Part shown: positions 16,375 through 23,367 of the stretch, one piece after another | How positions within the stretch are numbered: position 1 is the first letter of the stretch | Layout of the letters: each line of letters begins with the position of its first letter | DNA from: Blastocatellia bacterium | GTDB taxonomy: Bacteria > Acidobacteriota > Blastocatellia > UBA7656 > JADIYM01 | Direction: 5' to 3' | DNA length: 64,000 nt | NCBI GenBank assembly: GCA_016705245.1 | Contig: JADIYM010000023.1 | Coordinates: 1 to 64,000 of the forward strand | Program-made: the position numbers and the translations under genes | Notes under the pieces: model-generated | What the model was told of the DNA's origin: nothing | What the model saw: the letters and a program-made list of their open reading frames with translations, nothing else | Database searches by the model: none

Positions 16375-18402
16375 GTGAATCCGACGTTGCCTTCCGGCGA
16401 AGGGGGGGCCTCGACCCTCGCGCATGGCACGCACGAGTCTTCGAGAGTCTTCGGCGGCACTCCGGAAACCGGGCTGTACCGCTTCGGCTTCGGCATCCGG
16501 AACTGGCTAATGTCGGGAGCGAGCCAGAGCCCAGAGCAGACGATCTCGCATCACGGCCATCAGCACCCGACCCAGCCCTGGTGGAAGGTCATGTGCCTGA
16601 CGGGCGTCGACTACTTCTCGACGCTCGGCTACCAGCCGGGCATCGCGTTCCTCGCGGCCGGAGCACTGGCTCCAATCGCGACGGTCGTGCTCGTCCTCCT
16701 CACGCTATTCGGCGCGCTGCCGATCTACCAGCGCGTCGCGGAAGCCAGCCCGAACGGACAGGGCAGCATCGCGATGCTCGAGAGCCTGCTGACGCGGTGG
16801 AAGGGAAAGGCCTTCGTCCTCGTGCTGCTCGGGTTCGCGGCGACCGATTTCGTCATCACGATGACGCTCTCGGCGGCCGATGCGACTGCACATATCGTCG
16901 AAAATCCTTACGCGCCGCACTGGCTGGAAGCGCATCCGGTCCTCGTGACTGCAGTCCTTCTCCTGTTCCTTGGCGCGATCTTCATGAAGGGGTTCAAGGA
17001 GGCCATCGGACTCGCGGTTTTCCTCGTCATTGTTTATCTCGCTCTCAACGCGCTCGTCATCGGCCGCAGCCTGTACGAGATAGCCGTCCATCCGGATTAC
17101 CTGGCTAACTGGCGCTATGCCCTGATGTCGGGCGAGCAACACGGAAGCCCCTGGTTGATCCTCGGAGCTGCACTGCTCGTCTTTCCGAAACTCGCGCTCG
17201 GTCTCTCGGGATTCGAGACCGGCGTCGCCGTCATGCCACTCGTCAGGGGCGGACCGCTCGACACGCCGAAGAATCCGGAAGGGCGCATTCACAATTCGAA
17301 GAAGCTCCTTCGTACCGCGGCGCTCATCATGAGCGTGGCGCTCATCGGGAGCAGTTTCGCGACGGCGCTGCTCATCCCGCCCGCGGAATTTCAATCGGGT
17401 GGACAGGCTTACGGCCGCGCCCTCTCCTTCCTGTGCCACGGATTCTTCGGCGACTTCATCGGAACCGCGTACGACATAAGCACGATCTCGATTCTCTGGT
17501 TCGCCGGCGCGTCGGCGATGGCCGGCCTGCTCAACCTGATCCCGAGATACCTGCCCCGTTACGGCATGGCGCCGGAGTGGGCGCGCGCCGTTCGGCCGCT
17601 CGTCCTCGTCCTGACGTCCGTGACGCTGCTCGTCACTTGGATATTCGAGGCCAACGTCGAGGCCCAGGGTGGCGCCTACGCCACCGGAGTTCTCGTGCTG
17701 ATGACGTCGGCGGCCTTCGCAGTGACGCTCCTGCTCTGGCGTCGCGGCGGTTGGCACCGGATCGCGTTTCTGCTCATCACGCTCGTCTTCGTATACACGA
17801 CGATCGACAACGTCCACGAGCGGCCGGACGGCGTGAAGATCGCACTGGTCTTCATCGCCACGATCGTTCTCTCGTCATTCATCTCGCGCGTCGTCCGGTC
17901 CACCGAGCTCCGCGTCACGAAGGTCATTCTCGACGACGCCGCTCGCAAGTTCATTGACGAGACGGCGACGGGCACGGTGCGCATCGTGGCGAACCGTCCG
18001 GATCGGGGACTCGAAGAGGAGTACCGCAAGAAGGAACAGGACGCGCGCCAGGATCACCACATTCCTCCCGGCGAGCCGATCATCATTCTAGAGGTGCGGC
18101 CCGGAGATGCGTCCGAGTTCACGGACGAGCTCGAAGTGACCGGGGTCAGGGTGGGTCCCTACCGCATCCTGCGGTGTGAGAGTCCTGCCATCCCCAACGC
18201 CATCGCGGCGCTGTTGATGCACATTCGGGACACGACCGACAAACTTCCTCACGTGTATTTCGGATGGACCGAGGGCAATCCGATCGCGTACGTGCTCAAG
18301 TTCATTGCGTTCGGTGAAGGCGACACGGCTCCCGTCACGCGTGAAGTGCTGCGGCAGGCCATCGACGAACCGGAATTGCGTCCGCGGGTGCACGTTGGAT
18401 AG
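16375..18402 (+). CDS. APC-superfamily transporter, probable c-di-AMP-regulated potassium importer (KimA-like), copy 1
   Basis: A 675-residue integral membrane protein with about 12 hydrophobic helices of APC/COG0531 type. The helix 1 region is KVMCLTGVDYFSTLGYQPGI, comparable in place and shape to the LSSDALSSVAYGTE segment of KimA. A conserved soluble C-terminal domain (about 505-675) follows, which I cannot assign. By homology alone it would be called an amino acid permease. The ydaO riboswitch in its leader and its island neighbours (Kef-type antiporter, KdpD-like sensor) make proton-coupled potassium uptake the better guess. GTG at 16375 is preceded by AGGAGG 10 bases upstream. A close paralogue is at 23368-25413. 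Confidence 0.82.
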   Translation: MNPTLPSGEGGASTLAHGTHESSRVFGGTPETGLYRFGFGIRNWLMSGASQSPEQTISHHGHQHPTQPWWKVMCLTGVDYFSTLGYQPGIAFLAAGALAPIATVVLVLLTLFGALPIYQRVAEASPNGQGSIAMLESLLTRWKGKAFVLVLLGFAATDFVITMTLSAADATAHIVENPYAPHWLEAHPVLVTAVLLLFLGAIFMKGFKEAIGLAVFLVIVYLALNALVIGRSLYEIAVHPDYLANWRYALMSGEQHGSPWLILGAALLVFPKLALGLSGFETGVAVMPLVRGGPLDTPKNPEGRIHNSKKLLRTAALIMSVALIGSSFATALLIPPAEFQSGGQAYGRALSFLCHGFFGDFIGTAYDISTISILWFAGASAMAGLLNLIPRYLPRYGMAPEWARAVRPLVLVLTSVTLLVTWIFEANVEAQGGAYATGVLVLMTSAAFAVTLLLWRRGGWHRIAFLLITLVFVYTTIDNVHERPDGVKIALVFIATIVLSSFISRVVRSTELRVTKVILDDAARKFIDETATGTVRIVANRPDRGLEEEYRKKEQDARQDHHIPPGEPIIILEVRPGDASEFTDELEVTGVRVGPYRILRCESPAIPNAIAALLMHIRDTTDKLPHVYFGWTEGNPIAYVLKFIAFGEGDTAPVTREVLRQAIDEPELRPRVHVG

Positions 18403-18483
18403 GGGGACTCGTCGTCGAATGCCCCGCGCATCGGACTAGTGGGCCTCTCGAAGTGCCGTTTCCTGAGGGCAACCGTTCCCCTG

Positions 18484-20229
18484 CTACTTGAGGATTTCGT
18501 CGCGCTCCTCGAGCGCCGCGAGGTTGGTGAGTCGGACGGATTCGAAACCGTGCCGCAGACCGTTCTCGAGCGCGCACGCCAGTTCCCGCGACGAGTGCTG
18601 CCTCGGCAGATGGACGAAGTCCGCCCCGTCGGCGTACAACTCGAGCGCCTGACCTATCCGCTCAGCCGTCACGACAATGCTGGCGTGCGGACACAGCCTC
18701 CTCGACTGCTGGAGCAACCGGCTGTTGTCGGTGCCCTTCAGTATGGAGTCGGGAATCGTGCATATGACGAGATCCGCGTCGTGGATCCTCGCGTGATGCA
18801 GCGTGTCCATGTGCGCGATATCGCCGTAGATGCAGTCGATTCCGCGCCTCTTCAGTTCCTGCTGCACCTCGGGATTGAAGTCGATGACGAGCATCGAGTC
18901 GAGCACCGGATGACGGCCGAGGTCGCATCGCTGCTGCTCGAACTCGTAGATCAGCGCGCTCGCTTCGCGATAGAAGCCGAGTACGACGACTCCGGCGCTC
19001 GCCCCGGCCGTGTCGTCCTCGGCAGAATCCCGACCGTCGAGGTCCTTCACGCCAATCCGCTTGAGGGTGGCTCCCATCCCCCGCGCGATCGGGTTGCTGT
19101 AGCCGATGAAATACGTTGACGCCGTCGACGTGAACGCGAACGCGAAAATCAGCGCGCTCACCGCGCCGGCGTCAATGTGCCCGTACGCGAGGCCGAGCGT
19201 CGCGATTACGATCGAAAACTCGCTGATCTGCGAAAGGTTGATTGACGGCAGCAGGCTCGCGCGATGACCGAGGCGAAGGAAGTGCAGGATCGGGAAAATG
19301 ACGAGGAAACGGCTCGCGACCAGGACGACTGACGCCGCCAGTGCGAGCAGCAGCACGTCGACCGTCGGAAACGGGATCAACATCCCCAGCGCGACGAAGA
19401 AGAGTGTGACGAAGAAGTCCCGAATGCTGGCGACCTTCGCGACGATGTCGATGTTGTAGGGAAACGTCGAAATGCTGATGCCGGCGATGAGCGCGCCCAT
19501 CTCGCGGGATAGGCCGGCCGCGCCCGCGCCGCTGACGACTGCAAAACACCACGCCAGCGAGGCGACGAGCACGATCTCGGGCGCCGTTGCGACCGAGCGG
19601 AACAGCGCGGGAAGCAGGTATTTGCTGACGCCGAAACTGACCGCGACGAGCAGCAAGCCCATCCCGAGGGCGCCGGCCAGGGGGCCGACGGACATGTTCA
19701 GCAGGTTCGGCTGGATCGCGAGGATCACGATCGCCCAGATGTCCTGGAACACGAGCACGCCGAGCGTGATGCGGCCCGGAAGCGTGTCGAGCTCGAGCTT
19801 GTCGTAAAGCAGCTTCACGACGACGAGCGTGCTGCTTATTGCCATGCAGATCGCGATGTAGAGCAGCGGGAACTTGCCGCCGCCATCGCGCAATCCGAGA
19901 AGGTAGAATGCCGCGTAGCCGAGCAGCACGCACAACGGCACCTGGAGCACGCCGGTGATCACGACCGCGCGGCCCGCGGCGAAGAGCTTCTTGAGGTCGA
20001 TCTCGAGCCCGATGATGAAGAGCAGGAGAATTAGGCCGATCTCTGATACGACGTTGATGCTCTCGCGGTCTTCGACGAGGTGGAGGCCCATCTCCGGACC
20101 AATGATGACGCCGGCGACGAGGTACGCCAGGATCAGCGGCTGTTTGAGCTTGTTCGAGACGAAACCGAGAACGGCAGCGGCGATGACGCAGATCGCGATG
20201 CTCGTCAGGAGGTCGGGAGTTTCGTGCAT
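18484..20229 (-). CDS. CPA2-family cation/proton antiporter with TrkA-N-like domain (Kef type)
   Basis: A 581-residue inner-membrane protein. A sodium/hydrogen-exchanger domain of about 12 helices (1-390) includes LAYLVAGVIIGPEMGL, LLLFIIGLEIDLKKL and ISSTLVVVKLL, as in KefB/KefC-type potassium efflux antiporters. A C-terminal Rossmann-like domain (about 410-560, VVVLGFYREASALIYEFEQQ onward) matches TrkA-N in layout, but GFYREA stands where GxGxxG is expected, so dinucleotide binding is doubtful. It probably exports potassium or sodium in exchange for protons. It is convergent with transporter copy 1 and so could balance uptake by that protein. Confidence 0.87.
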   Translation of the reverse strand: MHETPDLLTSIAICVIAAAVLGFVSNKLKQPLILAYLVAGVIIGPEMGLHLVEDRESINVVSEIGLILLLFIIGLEIDLKKLFAAGRAVVITGVLQVPLCVLLGYAAFYLLGLRDGGGKFPLLYIAICMAISSTLVVVKLLYDKLELDTLPGRITLGVLVFQDIWAIVILAIQPNLLNMSVGPLAGALGMGLLLVAVSFGVSKYLLPALFRSVATAPEIVLVASLAWCFAVVSGAGAAGLSREMGALIAGISISTFPYNIDIVAKVASIRDFFVTLFFVALGMLIPFPTVDVLLLALAASVVLVASRFLVIFPILHFLRLGHRASLLPSINLSQISEFSIVIATLGLAYGHIDAGAVSALIFAFAFTSTASTYFIGYSNPIARGMGATLKRIGVKDLDGRDSAEDDTAGASAGVVVLGFYREASALIYEFEQQRCDLGRHPVLDSMLVIDFNPEVQQELKRRGIDCIYGDIAHMDTLHHARIHDADLVICTIPDSILKGTDNSRLLQQSRRLCPHASIVVTAERIGQALELYADGADFVHLPRQHSSRELACALENGLRHGFESVRLTNLAALEERDEILK

Positions 20230-20260
20230 GTTATTGGGGTTGGTACTGCAGAGAGACGCT

Positions 20261-20375
20261 GATCAGAACCGGGAGCGATAGCGACCGGGTTGACGTCGGA
20301 TCGGACCGTCCTGCGATGACACGAGAGGCCTGCAATCTCACGACCACCCGGTCGCTACCGCTCCCGGTTCTGATC
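20261..20375. repeat. Inverted pair of REP-like units (GGTAGCG family)
   Basis: Unit one at 20261-20290 (GATCAGAACCGGGAGCGATA and on) and its reverse complement at 20346-20375 differ by about one base and flank about 55 bases. Each unit can fold alone around the GATAGCG/GGTAGCG core, and the pair can fold together. It occupies most of the gap between the antiporter start and the zinc-ribbon gene end, both on the minus strand. Confidence 0.85.
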
Positions 20376-20378
20376 CCC

Positions 20379-20564
20379 TTACGTGCGCCTCGTGTCGGCG
20401 CGGGATCGTCCGTTCCGACTCGGCGGCGGCACCGAAGCCTCGCACTTGATGCACTTCACGGTGTCTCGGGTGCGCTCACGGGGCACGACCTGTTCCTTGC
20501 CGCACTTCGGGCATCGCCGCTTGCGCAGCAACGCGTCTGCAATACCGAAAAATATGCCTGCCAT
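20379..20564 (-). CDS. Small zinc-ribbon protein
   Basis: A 61-residue protein starting at the ATG at 20564, with GAGGA about 9 bases upstream. Two Cys pairs, CPKCG and CIKC, are spaced by about 16 residues as in a zinc ribbon. The N-terminus (MAGIFFGIADALLRKR) is an amphipathic or weakly hydrophobic helix and the C-terminus is basic (RNGRSRADTRRT). It could be a small nucleic-acid or protein adaptor; no function is assigned. It lies between the antiporter and the response regulator on the same strand, separated from each by repeats or hairpins. The 262 bases upstream (20565-20826) contain only weak short stems. Confidence 0.65.
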   Translation of the reverse strand: MAGIFFGIADALLRKRRCPKCGKEQVVPRERTRDTVKCIKCEASVPPPSRNGRSRADTRRT

Positions 20565-20826
20565 CGGTGAGTCCTCGCGGCTATTGAATGAACGTCGGTG
20601 GCTTTCCGAGGAATCAAGGATGATGCGCTTCGCACCGGGCTTGTCGTGGCCGGTCGCGACCGTAACGCATCGCTCGGTTGCTGGGCCGTTCTCCGACCAC
20701 CACCTCGATCGTCGAGCGACACATCCCGCACAACGGTAGCGCGCACGCGCGGCGGCAAACACCGTGGCAACACCCGGTGAATCCAGGTGTTTTCACCCGG
20801 TACCGGGATGCCGAGTTGGCCCGGAC

Positions 20827-21471
20827 TCAGTCCGCAGGACGGCGTCCGATGACGTGGCGGGCGATCTCGACGCGGTTGCTCCAGCCCTTCTTCGACAGGA
20901 TGTTGCTGATGTGGCCTTCGACCGTGCGGACACTGACACCGATCCCGGCGGCGATCTCCTTGTTGCTCAGCCCGGTCGCCACGAGTCCCGCAATTCGCGA
21001 CTCCGCATCGGTGAAGTCGGGGTCCAGGTCGCCGACGCGGTCGGGCGAGGTCGCGCCGCGGGAAGCCATCACGAGCCGCGCAAGCTCGTTGCTCGTCCGC
21101 TCGACGCGGCCGAGGATGTTGCGGATGACGGCGACGAGCTCCTCCGGGTCGAAGGGCTTCGTGAGGTAGGCGTCGACACCGAGCCGAAGTCCGGCCAGCC
21201 GGTCCTTCCGGTCGTCCTTCGCCGTCAGGAAGACGATCGGCACGAGCTCGGTGCGCGGATGTGAGCGGAGGCTCATCGCGAGCTGTTGCCCGTCGAGCCC
21301 CGGCATTCGGACGTCGCTGACGACGAGGTCGGGAATCGACTCGTTGATCCGCACGAGCGCTTCGGCTCCGCTTCGCGCCGTCGTGACGTCGAAGCCTTCC
21401 TTGGTCAGAGTCACGGCGACCGCCCGCAGGAGCCTGGGTTCATCGTCGACGACCAGCAGCCGTTTCGCCAT
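20827..21471 (-). CDS. Response regulator, receiver plus LuxR/NarL-type HTH
   Basis: A 214-residue transcriptional regulator. The receiver domain (1-120) has the acidic pair D9/D10, phospho-acceptor D53 in VVSDVRMPG, T83 and K105 (LTKPF). The C-terminal helix-turn-helix (about 149-214) has NKEIAAGIGVSVRTVEGHIS. The ATG at 21471 has GGAGG 5-6 bases upstream; the longer open frame adds 26 residues without a site. It lies downstream of the DUF4118 histidine kinase on the same strand with a gap of about 180 bases. It is the likely partner, which would make a KdpD-like sensor paired with a NarL-type rather than an OmpR-type (KdpE) regulator. Confidence 0.9.
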   Translation of the reverse strand: MAKRLLVVDDEPRLLRAVAVTLTKEGFDVTTARSGAEALVRINESIPDLVVSDVRMPGLDGQQLAMSLRSHPRTELVPIVFLTAKDDRKDRLAGLRLGVDAYLTKPFDPEELVAVIRNILGRVERTSNELARLVMASRGATSPDRVGDLDPDFTDAESRIAGLVATGLSNKEIAAGIGVSVRTVEGHISNILSKKGWSNRVEIARHVIGRRPAD

Positions 21472-21552
21472 CCAACCTCCACCCGAGTCGCAGCGACCGA
21501 GATACTCGCCGACCCATCCCATCATACGTCGGAGAAATCGCCGGATCACACA

Positions 21553-21605
21553 TCAGTACCGCGAGCGGTTGAAAGCAGGTCCGTCGGGGCGCTACCGATT
21601 GGAGC
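21553..21605. repeat. Diverged REP-like unit between regulator and sensor genes
   Basis: CATCAGTACCGCGAGCGG followed after a short spacer by GGGGCGCTACCGA resembles the GGTAGCG repeat family but has lost symmetry. It lies in the 184-base gap between the response-regulator start and the histidine-kinase end. It is probably a decayed unit. Confidence 0.45.
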
Positions 21606-21655
21606 CGACAGCACTCGCTCGCTCTTGCACGCCGTCGATTGATGACTCCAGCTTC

Positions 21656-22843
21656 CTACCGCACAGCGGTCTCGTGCGGGATATCGTCGACGTTCAAGTC
21701 GACGTCGTCTCGCCAGACCGGCAGTCTCACCGTAAATGTACTTCCCGTGCCTTCCGCGGACGAAACGTCGATCTCGCCGCCCATCCCGCGAACAAGCACG
21801 CTCGCAAGGTAGAGTCCGAGGCCGATCCCGGGCATCACTCCGCCTCGCACTGAGTCAGGCCCGCCGTCCGGAACTCCGCGGTAGAAGCGTTCGAAGACGT
21901 GGGAGACATCCTCGGCCCGGATTCCCCGTCCGTTGTCGCCGATCTCGAGCGCCAGGTGCGCCGCGCCATCGCTGCGTGCTCGAAGGACGATCCGGCCGCC
22001 ATCCGGCGTGTACTTGATGGCGTTCTCGACGATTGAGCTGATGGCGCGCCGCAGCGCGTCACGATCGGCGCATACGTCCGGGAGGCCGCCCTCGATGTCG
22101 ACCGAGACCTCGTGGCCACGCTCGGCCGCTCCGACGCTCTGCGCCCTGCCGCACTCGCGGAGGACTACCCCGGCGTCGACGCGCCTGGGCGTCACGGTCA
22201 CGATGCCGGCGCGAATGCGCGACAGATCGAGCAGGTTGCTGATGAGGTCGATCTGGCGATCGCACTCGAGGGCGATATCACCGAGGTACTCACGACGCTC
22301 GTCGTCGGTCGTGTCGTCGCGCTGGAGGATCCGCGTCAGGGTCTTGATGGTGGTGAGCGGGGTCCGAAGCTCGTGCGACACGGCGGCGAGGAACTCGTCC
22401 TTCACAGCGTTGGCGTTTTCGGCTTCCACGCGGGCGGCCTGTTCGCGGGCCGTGGCTTCTTCGCGCGCGGCGCTGAGCGAGCTGATGACGAGCGCTGCGA
22501 ACCCGAAGATCGCCAGTTCTTCGACACCGGTCGCGTCGAGCGTGAAGGAATAAGCAGGAGGCAGGAAGAAGAAGGCCCGGACCAGGGACGAAAGGACCGT
22601 CGCAAGCATGCCGCCTCCGAGACCGCCCTTCCACGCGCTGAACATGACCGCCGCGAGAAATACCGCCGACACATCGGCCTGGACGTACGGCGCGACCAGC
22701 ATCGTACCCCCGAGCGCCACGGCAACGGCCGGCACGGCAACGAGCCACCGCGCGAACTGTGCTTTCTGCTCCGGACGCCCCGCCACCGCTGTGCCTGCCT
22801 CCACTGCCTGTATTCGATCGGTTCGACGAGCCGAGACAATCAT
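21656..22843 (-). CDS. Membrane histidine kinase with DUF4118 (KdpD-type) membrane domain
   Basis: A 395-residue sensor kinase. Four hydrophobic segments at about 32-125 (WLVAVPAVAVALGGTMLVAP, then FFFLPPAYSFTL and AIFGFAALVISSL) form the DUF4118 module known from the potassium sensor KdpD. A short coiled linker leads to HisKA with H157 in VSHELRTPL. The HATPase has IVENAIKYTPDGG, DNGRG and GIGLGLYL. The cytoplasmic KdpD and Usp domains are absent. It is expected to phosphorylate the regulator at 20827-21471. A potassium or turgor signal is an inference from the membrane domain and neighbours. Its ATG overlaps the stop of the short upstream frame by ATGA. Confidence 0.88.
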   Translation of the reverse strand: MIVSARRTDRIQAVEAGTAVAGRPEQKAQFARWLVAVPAVAVALGGTMLVAPYVQADVSAVFLAAVMFSAWKGGLGGGMLATVLSSLVRAFFFLPPAYSFTLDATGVEELAIFGFAALVISSLSAAREEATAREQAARVEAENANAVKDEFLAAVSHELRTPLTTIKTLTRILQRDDTTDDERREYLGDIALECDRQIDLISNLLDLSRIRAGIVTVTPRRVDAGVVLRECGRAQSVGAAERGHEVSVDIEGGLPDVCADRDALRRAISSIVENAIKYTPDGGRIVLRARSDGAAHLALEIGDNGRGIRAEDVSHVFERFYRGVPDGGPDSVRGGVMPGIGLGLYLASVLVRGMGGEIDVSSAEGTGSTFTVRLPVWRDDVDLNVDDIPHETAVR

Positions 22844-23205
22844 TCTACTGATCCGTTCATCGACTCAGTGACTTCTTTCCGATCATTGATGCAACAGGAC
22901 GCACCATTCAGGTGATCGGACGACGACTCGGCAGGTGCGGTACCGCGGGCCGAGGCGAGCGACTCGCGAGGCACCGTCCGCGCGAACTCGTCGGGCGCTG
23001 CGAAGGGGCAAGTCTTGATGTCGTCTCTCGACAGGAAGAATAGGCCGTCGACGTGACGAGCGCGCCGTCCGATCGAGAAGTCAGCGTTGACATCGAATGA
23101 CCCCTGAGTAACATTCTGGCGTTCCTGGCGCGAAACGGGCGCCTTCTGTCCAACCGGTGCTCCTGGTCCTGCGGAGGCAAGTCCTCCTTCTCGTCGCATT
23201 GCCAC
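22840..23205 (-). CDS. Hypothetical 121-residue protein, coupled to histidine kinase
   Basis: I do not recognise this product. The frame begins at 23205 (MAMRREGGLASAG) and ends in TGA overlapping the kinase start as ATGA, the usual mark of translational coupling. It is hydrophilic with no membrane segment and contains three Cys (one in IKTCPFAAPDE, a CC pair near the end). There is no convincing ribosome site. Codon choice does not separate it clearly from noise in GC-rich DNA. If it is not a gene, 22844-23367 is a 524-base gap in which I see no riboswitch like the one before transporter copy 1. Confidence 0.4.
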   Translation of the reverse strand: MAMRREGGLASAGPGAPVGQKAPVSRQERQNVTQGSFDVNADFSIGRRARHVDGLFFLSRDDIKTCPFAAPDEFARTVPRESLASARGTAPAESSSDHLNGASCCINDRKEVTESMNGSVE

Positions 23206-23367
23206 ATATGACAGCTTTCACGTCGGTGCTTTCGGCCGTTTCCACATCCGGAACCTGCCCCAGGCAGACGGCACTCCAGGACCTCGATCGGGCAACGGTG
23301 CATCGATCGTCTGACACGGACCGCTGATGCATTCGAGGGCAGGCGACACGAGGAGGCCAGCAACCAG

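Noticed and set aside
21656..22843. Calling the sensor KdpD
   Set aside because: Only the DUF4118 membrane part is shared; the KdpD N-terminal domains and kdpFABC genes are absent.
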